The notes under the pieces: generated by a model
What the model was told of the DNA's origin: nothing
Seen by the model: only the letters and a program-made list of their open reading frames with translations
Database searches by the model: none
Shown: positions 32,966 to 42,379 of the stretch, piece by piece
How positions within the stretch are numbered: position 1 is the first letter of the stretch
How the letters are laid out: each line of letters begins with the position of its first letter
Translations under genes and position numbers: made by a program
NCBI RefSeq assembly: GCF_001552195.1
Contig: NZ_BCQS01000027.1
Coordinates: forward strand, 62,001-126,000
Reading direction: 5' to 3'
DNA: 64,000 bases
Origin: Actinomadura latina NBRC 106108
GTDB taxonomy: Bacteria > Actinomycetota > Actinomycetes > Streptosporangiales > Streptosporangiaceae

Positions 32966-34210
32966 TCACTTCAGCGGCAGGCCCGTGACCGGCTTGCCGA
33001 CGGCGCTGCCCGCGAGCCAGCCGTCCCACGACTTCGCCCACGGCGTCGGGCCGTTGCCGAACTGGAGCCTGCGGGACGTGCCGGTCACCTTGACGACGTC
33101 GCCGCGGTTGGTGAACTCGTAGAACCACTTGGCGTCCTTGGGGGAGGCGTTCACGCACCCGTGGCTGACGTTGTCGTTGCCCTGCGCGTCCGTCGACCAC
33201 GGCGCCGAGTGGACGAACGTCCCGCTGTAGGTGAGGCGGACGTTCCACTTCGTTGGGATCCGGTACTCGCCCGGGTCGCCGGTGGTCGCCGAGTCCATGA
33301 TGATGTTCGCCGCCTTCTCCTGGGCGATCATCGTCCCGCTGTAGCTGTCGTGGCCCGGCTTGCCGAGGCTGACCTTCATCGTCCGCACGGTCCTGCCGCC
33401 CTCGGTCACCGTCGCGCGGTGCTTCTTGGCGTCGATCGTGGTGATGTGCCGGTCGCCCACGGTGAAGCTCGCGCTGCGGTCCTTCATGCCGTACACGCCG
33501 TCGCCGACCTTCAGGCCGGCCAGGTGCGCGATGACCTTCACCTTCTGCCCGGACGGCCAGTACTCGCGGGGTCGGAAGTCGACCTCCTTGTCGCTGATCC
33601 AGTACCAGGCGCCCTCGACCGGCTTGGACATCCGGACCTCGAGTGCCTTCTCCACCGCGGCCTTGCCGGCCTTGGTGCCCACCGGCCGGGACAGCAGCAG
33701 CTGCACCGGCATGCCGACACCGACGGTCTCGCCGTCCAGCGGCGACATGCCGGAGGTCAGCTTCTTCGCCGGCTTCAGCGTCGTGAACGTGGAGGTCGCG
33801 GTGACCTCCTTGCCGCCGTCGCCGGTGCCCTTCGCGGTGACCGTGTACGTCGTGGACGGCTGCAGCGTCCACGACGACTTCCACGACTTCCCGTCCGCCG
33901 CCAGCGTGCCCGCTGCCTTGGCGTTCTTCTTGCCGTAGGTGAGGGTAACGCCGGTGAGTCTGCCGTTGTCCGCCGTGACGGTGACGGGCTTGTCCGGCGC
34001 CGCCTGCTGCGTGCCCGTCGCGGGCGTGATCGCGAGCTTCACCGCGTCCCCGGCCTTGCCGCCGTCGCCGCCGCCCTTGCCGCTGTCGCCGCCGCCGGAC
34101 GAGCAGCCCGCGGCGGCGACGAGCGCCGCCCCCGCGATCGCCGCGCTCGCCGTCCCGGTCCGACCCTTGAGCACCTGAGAACTCCTCACGCTCGCCTGCC
34201 CGGCCCGCAC
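32966..34210 (-). CDS. Lipoprotein L,D-transpeptidase (YkuD, Ig-like domains)
   Basis: A 414-aa secreted cell-wall enzyme that forms 3-3 peptidoglycan crosslinks. The N terminus is a lipoprotein signal with Cys36 in LVAAAGCSSGGG, then a Gly/Lys-rich linker, two Ig-like domains (about 55-250) and a YkuD domain with His334 and Cys352 in SHGC. This is the LdtMt2-type architecture. GTG 34210 follows GGGGGA at 9 nt; GTG 34189 would give a tighter signal peptide. No neighbouring wall genes are visible. Confidence 0.92.
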   Translation of the reverse strand: MRAGQASVRSSQVLKGRTGTASAAIAGAALVAAAGCSSGGGDSGKGGGDGGKAGDAVKLAITPATGTQQAAPDKPVTVTADNGRLTGVTLTYGKKNAKAAGTLAADGKSWKSSWTLQPSTTYTVTAKGTGDGGKEVTATSTFTTLKPAKKLTSGMSPLDGETVGVGMPVQLLLSRPVGTKAGKAAVEKALEVRMSKPVEGAWYWISDKEVDFRPREYWPSGQKVKVIAHLAGLKVGDGVYGMKDRSASFTVGDRHITTIDAKKHRATVTEGGRTVRTMKVSLGKPGHDSYSGTMIAQEKAANIIMDSATTGDPGEYRIPTKWNVRLTYSGTFVHSAPWSTDAQGNDNVSHGCVNASPKDAKWFYEFTNRGDVVKVTGTSRRLQFGNGPTPWAKSWDGWLAGSAVGKPVTGLPLK

Positions 34211-34234
34211 TGCGGGTCATCCCCCTATCAAGGG

Positions 34235-34268
34235 GTGCACAAGATAATCACGTGCTCAGGTTATGCAC
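34235..34268. promoter_or_regulatory. Imperfect palindrome centred on CACGTG upstream of the transpeptidase
   Basis: GTGCACAA (34235-34242) and TTATGCAC (34261-34268) pair at 7 of 8 positions and share a centre with CACGTG (34249-34254). The stretch is AT-rich for the region and lies between the transpeptidase start and the pgl stop. It could be an operator or promoter part. Confidence 0.4.
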
Positions 34269-34315
34269 GGTTCAGCGTGAGGCATGCGGAACCAAGGACA
34301 CTCTTCGGTGTTCTC

Positions 34316-35068
34316 TCAGATGGGCAGCCGGGACGCGGCGGCCGTGTCGAGCAGGAACAGGGTCCGTTCCTTGCCGCGGGCGCCGGCGACCGGGGCCCTG
34401 ACCTGCTCCGTTCCCGCCGACAGGCCCAGGCGGACGGCCTCCGCCTTCGACTCGCCGGCAGCCAGCACCCACACCTCCCGCGCCGCGCGCAGCGACGGGA
34501 ACGTCAGCGAGATCCGGGTGGGCGGCGGCTTGGGGGAGTCGTGCACGGCCACGACCGGACGCTCGTCGTGCAGCGCCGGCATGCCCGGGAACAGCGAGGC
34601 GACGTGGGCGTCCGGGCCCACGCCGAGCATCAGCACGTCGAACTCCGGCACCGGCTCGCCGGCGCCCGCGGCGGCGCGCAGCTCGGCGGCGTACCGCTCC
34701 GCCGCCGCCTCCGGGTCGTCGCCGTCCGGGCCGTCCGACGGGGCCATCGGGTGCACCCGCGCTGGGTCGACCGGGACGTGGTCGAGCAGCGCCGCCCGCG
34801 CTCCGGTCTCGTTGCGCTCGGCGTCCCCGGCGGGACGGAACCGCTCGTCGCCCCACCACACGTCCAGGCGGCTCCAGTCGATCGCGTCGCGCGCGCCCGT
34901 CGCGGCGAGCGCCGCCAGCACGGCGGTGCCGGCGCCGCCGCCGGTCAGCACGGCCGACGCCGTGCCGCGCGCCGCCTGGGCGTCGGCGATGCGGGTCACC
35001 AGCCGCGCGGCGGCGGCCTCGGCGAGCAGGTCCAGGTCGCGGTGGACCAGCACCTGCGGGGCGCTCAC
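34316..35068 (-). CDS. pgl: 6-Phosphogluconolactonase
   Basis: A 250-aa DevB-type lactonase that hydrolyses 6-phosphogluconolactone in the oxidative pentose-phosphate pathway. WSRLDVWWGDERFRP, NETGARAALLDHV, MLGVGPDAHVASLFPG and the substrate-binding RISLTFPSL are clear family motifs. GTG 35068 overlaps the opcA stop by 4 bp. It is the last gene of the seven-gene tkt-to-pgl operon. Confidence 0.95.
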   Translation of the reverse strand: MSAPQVLVHRDLDLLAEAAAARLVTRIADAQAARGTASAVLTGGGAGTAVLAALAATGARDAIDWSRLDVWWGDERFRPAGDAERNETGARAALLDHVPVDPARVHPMAPSDGPDGDDPEAAAERYAAELRAAAGAGEPVPEFDVLMLGVGPDAHVASLFPGMPALHDERPVVAVHDSPKPPPTRISLTFPSLRAAREVWVLAAGESKAEAVRLGLSAGTEQVRAPVAGARGKERTLFLLDTAAASRLPI

Positions 35069-36084
35069 GCGTCCCCCTGGTGCTCTTCCGCGTGCTGCTT
35101 GGCGGGCTCGGTCCGCGCCGCCTCGGGGGTCGCCGACACCGGGTCGTCCGCGACCCCCGGCTCCGCCGTGCCGTGCGCGAGGTCCTTGGCGAACCGGGCG
35201 GCGGCGTCGCGGTAGACCTCGTCGGGGTCGAGGCGCCGCAGCTCCTCGGCCAGCAGCTCGGCCATCGGGCGGCGCAGCAGCGACACCTGCCGGTCGGGCT
35301 GGCCCGGCCGGCACAGCGTCGCGACCCGGCCGTCCGGGCGGTGGATCTGGATGTCGCCGCCGGCCGTCGTCAGCCGCACGCCGGTGATCCCGGGCCCTTC
35401 GGACACGGTCCGCCGCATCGGCACGCCCAGCCGGACCGACAGCCACGCCGCCAGCAGCTCCGCGCTCGGGCTGTCCGGCTCGGCGGTCACCTCGCCGGAC
35501 AGGACGTCGCTGTGGTCCTGGTCGAGCGCGGCGGCCAGCAGCGACCGCCACGAGGTGAGCCGCGTCCAGGTGAAGTCGGTGTCGCCCGGCCGGTAGCCCT
35601 GCGCGAGCTGGGCGAGGGTGCCGAGCCGGTCGCGGGCCGCGTAGGAGTCGGTCACCCGGCGCTGCGCGAGGGCGCCCAGCGGGTCCTTCGCCGGCACCTT
35701 CGGCACCTTGCCGCCCGGCCACCACGTCACCACCGGCGTGTCCGGCATGAGCAGCGGGACGACGACGGAGTCGGCGTGCTCGGCGAGCGGGCCGTACATG
35801 CGCAGCAGCACCGTCTCGCCCGGTCCGGTCTCGCCCATCCGGATCTCGGCGTCCAGCCGCGACGAGCCGCCGCGCGCGTCGCGGGAGATCACGGTCAGCA
35901 CCCGGCACGGGTGCTCGCGCGCCGCCTCCGTCGCGGCGCGGACCGCGTCGTACTGCGCCGACTCGTCGGTCACGATGATCATGGTGAGCACCATGCCGAC
36001 GGCCGGGCCGCCCATCAGATGCCGGGACTGCGTCAGCGCGTCCTGGATCTTGCGGGTGGTGGTTCCGGTGAGATCGATGTTCAT
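35065..36084 (-). CDS. opcA: Glucose-6-phosphate dehydrogenase assembly protein OpcA
   Basis: A 339-aa OpcA, which activates Zwf allosterically. Landmarks are RVLTVISRDARGGSSRLDAE, VVVPLLMPDTPVVTWWPGG, RVTDSYAARD and TWTRLTSWRSLLAAALDQ. ATG 36084 overlaps the zwf stop by one base. The last roughly 40 residues are a Pro/Glu-rich low-complexity tail ending EEHQGDA. Confidence 0.95.
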   Translation of the reverse strand: MNIDLTGTTTRKIQDALTQSRHLMGGPAVGMVLTMIIVTDESAQYDAVRAATEAAREHPCRVLTVISRDARGGSSRLDAEIRMGETGPGETVLLRMYGPLAEHADSVVVPLLMPDTPVVTWWPGGKVPKVPAKDPLGALAQRRVTDSYAARDRLGTLAQLAQGYRPGDTDFTWTRLTSWRSLLAAALDQDHSDVLSGEVTAEPDSPSAELLAAWLSVRLGVPMRRTVSEGPGITGVRLTTAGGDIQIHRPDGRVATLCRPGQPDRQVSLLRRPMAELLAEELRRLDPDEVYRDAAARFAKDLAHGTAEPGVADDPVSATPEAARTEPAKQHAEEHQGDA

Positions 36085-37610
36085 TAGAGCCGCCTCCAGG
36101 TGCGCCCGTCCCGCGCCATGAGCTCGTCGGCGCTGTCGGGCCCGTAGCCGCCGGACTTGTACTGGTCGAGACCGCTGCGGCTCGCCCAGTACTCGGTGAT
36201 CGGGTCGAGGATCTGCCAGGACAGCTCGACCTCCTCCTGCCGGGGGAACAGCGGCGGGTCGCCGATCAGCACGTCCAGCAGCAGCCGCTCGTAGGCCTCG
36301 GGGGACGTCTCGGTGAACGACTCGCCGTAGGCGAAGTCCATGTTGACGTCGCGGATCTCCATCGAGGTGCCGGGCACCTTGGAGCCGAACCGGACCGTGA
36401 TGCCCTCGTCCGGCTGCACCCGCATCACCAGGGCGTTCTGCCCGAGCTCCTCGGTGTCGGTCTGCGAGAACGGCAGGTGCGGCGCCTTCTGGAACACCAT
36501 CGCGACCTCGGTCACCCGGCGGCTGAGCCGCTTGCCCGTGCGCAGGTAGAACGGGACGCCCGCCCAGCGCCGGTTCTCGATCTCCAGCTTGATGGCCGCG
36601 TAGGTCTCGGTGCGGGAGTCGGCCGGGATGCCGTCCTCCTCCAGGTAGCCCCGGACGTTCACGCCGCCCTGCCAGCCCGACGCGTACTGCCCCCGCGCGG
36701 TGGACTCGGCGACGTTGCCGGGCACCCGCACCGACGACAGGATCTTGGCCTTCTCGGCGCGGACGGCCTCCGCGCGGAACGACGTCGGCTCCTCCATCGC
36801 GGTCAGCGCCAGCAGCTGCAGCAGGTGGTTCTGGATGACGTCGCGTGCGGCGCCTATGCCGTCGTAGTAGCCGGCCCGGCCGCCGATCCCGATGTCCTCG
36901 GCCATAGTGATCTGCACGTGGTCGACGTACGAGCGGTTCCAGATCGGCTCGAACATCGTGTTGGCGAACCGCAGCGCCAGGATGTTCTGCACCGTCTCCT
37001 TGCCGAGGTAGTGGTCGATCCGGAAGATCGACTCCTCGGGGAAGACGCGGTGCACGGTGTCGTTCAGCTCCACCGCGGTCTTCAGGTCGCTGCCGAACGG
37101 CTTCTCGATCACGACCCGGCGCCAGGCGCCGTCCTTGCGGTCGGCCAGCCCGCTGCGCTGCAGCTGCTCGACGACCTGCGGGAAGAACTTCGGCGGGATC
37201 GACAGGTAGAAGGCGTAGTTGCCGCCGGTGCCGCGGCTCTCGTCCAGCTCCTTGACCGCCATCGACAGCGCGTCGAACGCGCCCGGGTCGGAGAACTCGC
37301 CGGGGACGAAGTGCATGCCCTCCGACAGGTGCGTCCACACGTCCTCGCGGAACGGGGTCCGCGCGTGCGCCTTGACCGACTCGTAGGCGATCTGCCGGAA
37401 GTCCTCGTTCTCCCAGTCGCGGCGCGCGAAGCCGACCAGCGAGAAGCCCGGCGGCAGCAGCCCCCGGTTCGCCAGGTCGTAGATCGCCGGGAGCAGCTTC
37501 TTGCGGGACAGGTCGCCGGTGACCCCGAACAGTACGAGCACGCACGGCCCGGCCACCCGCGGCAGGCGCTTGTCCCGCGGGTCACGGAGCGGATTGGCTG
37601 GGTTGGTCAC
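36084..37610 (-). CDS. zwf: Glucose-6-phosphate 1-dehydrogenase
   Basis: A 508-aa enzyme oxidising glucose-6-phosphate with NADP. Dinucleotide motif LFGVTGDLSRKKLLPAIY near residue 28, active-site RIDHYLGKETVQN with the catalytic His, and the C-terminal DPITEYW are intact. GTG 37610 with AGGGGG 4 nt upstream is chosen over the longer frame. The pgi gene ends 183 bp upstream, leaving room for a separate promoter. Confidence 0.96.
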   Translation of the reverse strand: MTNPANPLRDPRDKRLPRVAGPCVLVLFGVTGDLSRKKLLPAIYDLANRGLLPPGFSLVGFARRDWENEDFRQIAYESVKAHARTPFREDVWTHLSEGMHFVPGEFSDPGAFDALSMAVKELDESRGTGGNYAFYLSIPPKFFPQVVEQLQRSGLADRKDGAWRRVVIEKPFGSDLKTAVELNDTVHRVFPEESIFRIDHYLGKETVQNILALRFANTMFEPIWNRSYVDHVQITMAEDIGIGGRAGYYDGIGAARDVIQNHLLQLLALTAMEEPTSFRAEAVRAEKAKILSSVRVPGNVAESTARGQYASGWQGGVNVRGYLEEDGIPADSRTETYAAIKLEIENRRWAGVPFYLRTGKRLSRRVTEVAMVFQKAPHLPFSQTDTEELGQNALVMRVQPDEGITVRFGSKVPGTSMEIRDVNMDFAYGESFTETSPEAYERLLLDVLIGDPPLFPRQEEVELSWQILDPITEYWASRSGLDQYKSGGYGPDSADELMARDGRTWRRL

Positions 37611-37793
37611 GTGGCCCCCTCTGATCGGACTGCGCCTTCTCGTCGCACTACTGCAAGCATCCTGCCCCAACTCGCCGCACGGACCCGAATTCCGGGCACG
37701 GGCGACGGCACCGCCCTGCGCGGCGCCGCCGCGGGCTCCCCCGCCACCCCCCAGGTATACGCCTGTGCCCGACTGATCATTCCCGGTGCGGGA

Positions 37794-39488
37794 TCACGGC
37801 CTGCGCGCCCCCGCCACCGCGCGGACCGCCTCGGTCAGCCGCCCGGCGCCCTCGATCGGGTCGCGCAGGTGCAGCCGTATCACCGGCAGCCGGCGCTCGC
37901 GCAGCGCCCGCAGCTCGCCGAGGGCGCGCGCCAGCCGCAGCTGCGCCAGGCTGTAGGGGCGGCCCGGGACGGGATGCGCGGCGAGCGCGTCGCCCGGCGC
38001 GGGGTCGCCGGTGATGATGAGGAACGCGCCGTTGCCGGGGCCGTCCTTGTGCACCGGGCCGGTCGCGTGCGGGTAGCCGGGACCCGGCCCGTAGGCGACG
38101 GGACGGCCGGACGCGCGGGCCAGCGACGGCGCCAGGTAGCGCCCGGAGAAGTCGCCCGACAGGTACGTCATCACCGACAGGTACCCGTCGCTCGGCACCG
38201 AGGCGACCAGCCCGCCGAGGACGGTCTGCAGCTCCGCGCCGGGCGGCCACGGGAAGTCGGCGTGCACCTCGATGCCCTCCTCGACGTACACCGGCCGCTC
38301 CGCCGTCAGCGAGCCCGACGCCGCGGTGCGCAGCAGCGTCGCCGCGTCGTCCTCCGCCTCCTGCACGACGGTGCTCCCGGCCTCGAACGGGTTCACGCCG
38401 AGCAGCCACCCGGCGACCGCCGTCGCGTACTCCCACAGCAGGAACTGCGCGCCGAGCGGCGCCCACACCGAGGTGTCGGAATCGTCCTGCGCCGCCGTCT
38501 TCGGGTTGATCGACACGCCGTGCACGTCGGGGAAGTTGCCGCGCCCGCCGGCCGGCTCGAACGCCAGCACGCCGCGGCCCCGCTTGCCGGTGCCGACCGC
38601 GAGCAGCTGGGTGATCCACGCGCTCAGCGCGCCCGGCCCGCCCGGCTCGCGCAGCAGCACCTTGTCGCGGGCGAGGCCGCCCGGCTCCTGCTGCGCGCAG
38701 CCGCCGATGACGGCGCCGAGCAGCAGCCCCGGGTTGTCCTCGTCCTTGGACAGCGACGGCACCAGCGACGCCGCCTCGTCCAGCAGCCGGTCGGCGTCCG
38801 CGCCCGCCAGCACCGCCGGGACGAGCCCGTACGCCGACAGCGCGCCGTAGTGCCCCGGCAGGTAGGGGTCGGTCAGCCCGATCCGGTAGCCGCACTGGCG
38901 GGCGAAATCGTGCAGCGGGCTCCCGTGGTCGGTGATGACCAGGAACCGGCCCGCGATCTCCCGCTCCGACAGGCCCCGCTTCCGGAACGCCTCCGCGAAG
39001 ATCCGCCGGTAGGCGTCGCCCTCCAGCGACACGCCCGCCTTGCTCGCCAGCACGACGAGCGTCCGGTCGAGCCGCTCCATCGCGAACGCCAGCGCGGCGG
39101 TGTCGCCGCCGTCCAGCACGGTCAGCTCGGCGCCCGCGCCGGCGCCGCCGCCCGCGCCGCCGCCGCCCGCGCCGGCGAGCGCGGGCGCGTGCGCCTCCAT
39201 GATCGCCTGCGCGGCGAGGCTCTCCGCCCCGACGCCGATCAGCACGACGTGGTCGAGCCCCGACTGGCGCGCCTCGGCCACCAGGCCGTTCACCTGGTTC
39301 AGCAGCCCGCGGGAGGCGAACGGCAGGTCGAGCCAGCCCAGCCGGCTGTGGTCCACCGCGCGCCGCCCCCACAGCCGCGGGTCCTTGGCGGCCAGCGCGC
39401 CGGGGACGCCGCAGCTCACGAGGTAGTCCCTCGCCCGCAGCGCCGCGTCCAGCACGTCACCACGCGTCAATACGTCGAATCCGGACAC
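37794..39488 (-). CDS. pgi: Phosphoglucose isomerase homologue, divergent copy 1
   Basis: A 564-aa SIS-fold PGI protein. Matches to the family are GHYGALSAYGLVPAVLAG, WITQLLAVGTGKRGRGVLAF, FLLWEYATAVAG, VNPFEAGS and HKDGPGNGAFLIITGD. Where active enzymes usually have GGSSLxPE and SSKSGGTIET, it reads GVGAESLAAQ and LASKAGVSLEG, so sugar-phosphate binding may be altered. A Gly/Ala-rich insert (AGAGGGGAGGGAGAGA) sits in the first domain. GTG 39488 preceded by GGAGG is preferred to ATG 39506. It is the second of two tandem PGI genes, and isomerase activity is likely but unproven. Confidence 0.8.
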   Translation of the reverse strand: MSGFDVLTRGDVLDAALRARDYLVSCGVPGALAAKDPRLWGRRAVDHSRLGWLDLPFASRGLLNQVNGLVAEARQSGLDHVVLIGVGAESLAAQAIMEAHAPALAGAGGGGAGGGAGAGAELTVLDGGDTAALAFAMERLDRTLVVLASKAGVSLEGDAYRRIFAEAFRKRGLSEREIAGRFLVITDHGSPLHDFARQCGYRIGLTDPYLPGHYGALSAYGLVPAVLAGADADRLLDEAASLVPSLSKDEDNPGLLLGAVIGGCAQQEPGGLARDKVLLREPGGPGALSAWITQLLAVGTGKRGRGVLAFEPAGGRGNFPDVHGVSINPKTAAQDDSDTSVWAPLGAQFLLWEYATAVAGWLLGVNPFEAGSTVVQEAEDDAATLLRTAASGSLTAERPVYVEEGIEVHADFPWPPGAELQTVLGGLVASVPSDGYLSVMTYLSGDFSGRYLAPSLARASGRPVAYGPGPGYPHATGPVHKDGPGNGAFLIITGDPAPGDALAAHPVPGRPYSLAQLRLARALGELRALRERRLPVIRLHLRDPIEGAGRLTEAVRAVAGARRP

Positions 39489-39602
39489 CGTTCCTCCCGC
39501 CCCCATCGTTTCAGGAGAGAACGGGCATTCGCGACCATCTCCATTGATCTTCTTTGGTCGCGTCCCGGATCCGCCCCGGTCTCGGTGCGTCCGGGCGGGC
39601 GG

Positions 39603-41258
39603 TCAGGCGAGCGCGCCGGCCAACTGCGCGAGACCCTCGGCGCGGTCGCGCAGGTGCAGCCGGACGGCCGGGCACCCCAGCGAACGCAGCACCCGCAGGT
39701 CGCCGAACGCCTGCGCGAGCTGCAGCTCGCCCAGGCTGTAGGGCCGTCCCGGCACCGGCACGTCCTCGGTGACCGCGCCGGTGATCTGCAGGAACGCGCC
39801 GTTCAGCGGCCCGCCCTTGTGGTACTGCCCGGCCGTGTCCAGGTAGCGCGGCCCCCAGCCGAACGTCACCGGCGCCGGGCGCCTGCGGACCCCGGCGCCC
39901 CGCGCCGCCAGCAGCGGGCGCAGCCCGGCCGCCGCCGCGTCGCCGGAGCGGTCCAGGTAGGCGAGCACCGCGAGGTAGCCGCCGTCCGGGACGCCGGCGA
40001 GGATCGTCTCCAGCGCCTCGGCCAGCGTCCGCGCGCCGCCCAGCGCGTCCTGCGGGGCGTGCACCTCGACCGCGCCCTCGACCAGCTCCGGCGGGCGCCG
40101 TACGACCGTGGGCGCCGTGCCCTCCTCCGACCGCAGCAGCGCGGCCGTGCTCTCCCGCGACGCGCCGGTGTCCGGCTCGTCGAACGGGTTCACGCCGATC
40201 ACGCGGGACGCGACCGCGACCGCGTACTCCCACAGCAGGAACTGCCCGCCGAGCGGGCCCGCCACGCTGATCCCCGCCTCGCGGCCGGGGCCAGGCTCGT
40301 CCGGGCGGCGGCCGAGGATGACGCGCCGCAGGTCGTCGGCCAGCTCGAAGCCCGGGGCCTCGACGCCCTCCACCACGACCGGCAGCAGGCCCCTGCCGTC
40401 CTTGCCCATCGCCCCCGCGACCAGCTGCTCCGCCCACCCGGCGAGGCCGTGCAGGCCGGAGCCGTGGTCGGCGATCACGAGCTTGTCGCGGACGCCGAGC
40501 GCCGAGGAGCCCAGCGCCGCGCCCAGCGCCAGCGCGGGGTTGTCGTAGGGCTGCCGCAGCACCGCCGCGAGCCCGGACGCCTCGTCCAGCACGCCGTCGA
40601 CGTCCACGCCCGCGAGCGCCGCCGGGACCAGCGAGCGGGCGCCGAGCGCGCCGAACCGGCCGTCGGTGCCGGGCTCGGCCACGACGAGGTGCTGGCCGAC
40701 GTCCGCCGCGAAGCGGGCCGGCTCGGAGCCGTCCTCGGCGACGGCGACGAACCGGCGCGCCAGCTCCGCGCCGCTCAGCCCGGCCGCGGAGAACGCGCGC
40801 CCGAACACGCGGTGCAGCGACTGCGCCTCGATGCTCCCGCCCGCCACGACCACGAGCGTCCGGGCCAGGTCGCCCGCCAGCACGCCCGACACCTCGTGCG
40901 GGTCGGTCGTGTCGAGGACGATCAGCTCGGCGCCCGCCGCCCGGCACACCGCCTCGGCGCCGAGTGCCGCACCGCCCGAGGCGACCAGCACGATCCGGTC
41001 CAGGCCGGCGTCGCGCGCCTCGCCCGCCGGTCCGGCCAGCCGGTCCCGCAGCGACCGGGAGGTCTCCGGCAGGTCCAGCCAGCCGAGCCGGCGGGCGGCG
41101 AGCGGGGCCGCGTCCGGCCCCCACAGCTTGGCGCTCCGGGACGCGAGCGAGCCCGGCACGCCGTCGGAGACGAGACGGTCCAGGACCGTCTCGCCCTCGT
41201 CGACGACGGCGCCGCGGATGGTGACCGAGATCCCCCCGGCGGTCACCACCGAGGTCAC
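39603..41258 (-). CDS. Phosphoglucose isomerase homologue, divergent copy 2
   Basis: A 551-aa paralogue of the next gene. Shared motifs are [79 protein letters not shown] and [16 protein letters not shown]. The phosphate-loop equivalents read [11 protein letters not shown] and [11 protein letters not shown]: the usual SSKS lysine segment is missing. Its HKGGP loop is more canonical than copy 1, whereas copy 1 keeps SK better, so the two may be complementary or form a heteromer. GTG 41258 overlaps the tal stop by 4 bp. Function as PGI is uncertain. Confidence 0.72.
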   Translation of the reverse strand: MTSVVTAGGISVTIRGAVVDEGETVLDRLVSDGVPGSLASRSAKLWGPDAAPLAARRLGWLDLPETSRSLRDRLAGPAGEARDAGLDRIVLVASGGAALGAEAVCRAAGAELIVLDTTDPHEVSGVLAGDLARTLVVVAGGSIEAQSLHRVFGRAFSAAGLSGAELARRFVAVAEDGSEPARFAADVGQHLVVAEPGTDGRFGALGARSLVPAALAGVDVDGVLDEASGLAAVLRQPYDNPALALGAALGSSALGVRDKLVIADHGSGLHGLAGWAEQLVAGAMGKDGRGLLPVVVEGVEAPGFELADDLRRVILGRRPDEPGPGREAGISVAGPLGGQFLLWEYAVAVASRVIGVNPFDEPDTGASRESTAALLRSEEGTAPTVVRRPPELVEGAVEVHAPQDALGGARTLAEALETILAGVPDGGYLAVLAYLDRSGDAAAAGLRPLLAARGAGVRRRPAPVTFGWGPRYLDTAGQYHKGGPLNGAFLQITGAVTEDVPVPGRPYSLGELQLAQAFGDLRVLRSLGCPAVRLHLRDRAEGLAQLAGALA

Positions 41259-42370
41259 GCGCCGGCCGCCTTGGCCTCCAGCTCGCCGGTGATGGAGTCG
41301 AGCATGCCCTGCCACGAGGCCGCGAACTTCTCCACGCCCTCGTCCTCCAGGACGCGCACGACGTCGTCGTAGTCGACGCCGACCTCCTTGAGCGCCGCCA
41401 TGTGCGCGCGGGCGTCGTCGTAGGTGGCGCGGACGGTGTCGCCGCGCACCTGGCCGTGGTCGGCCTCCGCCACCAGCGTCGCCTCCGGCATCGTGTTGAC
41501 GGTGCCCGGCGCGACCAGCTCGTCCACGTACAGCGTGTCGTTGAGGTTCGGGTCCTTCACCCCGGTCGAGGCCCACAGCGGCCGCTGGGGACGGGCCCCG
41601 GCGTCCTTCAGCGCCTTCCACCGGTCCGTGCCGAACTTCTCCTCGTACAGCGCGTACGCGAGCCGGGCGTTGGCGAGGCCCGCCTTGGAGCGCAGCTCCT
41701 TCGCCCGGTCCGAAGCGATCTTGTCGAGCCGCTTGTCGATCTCGGTGTCGACCCGGCTGACGAAGAACGACGCCACCGACGCCATCGCCGACAGGTCGTG
41801 CCCGTTCTCGCGGGCCTGCTCCATGCCGGCGAAGAACGCGTCGACGACCTCGCCGTAGCGCTCCAGCGAGAAGATCAGCGTCACGTTCACGCTGATGCCC
41901 TCGGCCAGCACCGCCGTGATGGCGGGCAGGCCCTCCCTCGTCGCGGGGATCTTGATGAACAGGTTGGGCCGGTCCACCAGCCACCACAGCATCCGCGCCT
42001 CGGCGACCGTCTTGGCCGTGTCCGTGGCGAGGCGCGGGTCGACCTCGATCGACACGCGGCCGTCCACGCCGCCGGTCCGGTCGTAGACCGGGCGCAGCAC
42101 GTCGCAGCCCCACCGGATGTCGTGCGTGGTGATCGCCCGGGACGCCTCCTCGACGTCAACGCCGAGCAGCGCCAGGTCGCGGACCTGGTCGTCGTAGGCG
42201 TTGCCCTTGCTCAGCGCCTTCGCGAAGATCGTCGGGTTGGACGTGATGCCCACGACGTGCTTGTCCTTGACGAGCTCCGCCAGGTTGCCCGTCCGCAACC
42301 GCTCCCGGCTGATGTCGTCGAGCCAGATGGACACGCCCTCGTCCGAGAGCCGCTTCAGAATGTCGCTCAT
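41255..42370 (-). CDS. tal: Transaldolase
   Basis: A 371-aa transaldolase transferring dihydroxyacetone between sugar phosphates. The Schiff-base lysine lies in [39 protein letters not shown] and [15 protein letters not shown] are family motifs. The length fits the actinobacterial type. It begins 9 bp after the tkt stop and overlaps the downstream PGI-like gene by 4 bp. Confidence 0.95.
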   Translation of the reverse strand: MSDILKRLSDEGVSIWLDDISRERLRTGNLAELVKDKHVVGITSNPTIFAKALSKGNAYDDQVRDLALLGVDVEEASRAITTHDIRWGCDVLRPVYDRTGGVDGRVSIEVDPRLATDTAKTVAEARMLWWLVDRPNLFIKIPATREGLPAITAVLAEGISVNVTLIFSLERYGEVVDAFFAGMEQARENGHDLSAMASVASFFVSRVDTEIDKRLDKIASDRAKELRSKAGLANARLAYALYEEKFGTDRWKALKDAGARPQRPLWASTGVKDPNLNDTLYVDELVAPGTVNTMPEATLVAEADHGQVRGDTVRATYDDARAHMAALKEVGVDYDDVVRVLEDEGVEKFAASWQGMLDSITGELEAKAAGA

Positions 42371-42379
42371 CGTCCTCTC

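Noticed and set aside
39489-39602. Short leader peptide of about 23 codons before pgi copy 1
   Set aside because: No ribosome-binding site, no codon pattern such as amino-acid runs and no attenuator hairpin; not distinguishable from chance.
36477-41372. A plus-strand open frame of about 1,630 codons opposite zwf, pgi and the PGI-like gene
   Set aside because: It is antisense to recognisable enzymes, has Arg/Gly/Ala/Gln-rich low-complexity translation and no domain; a high-GC artefact.
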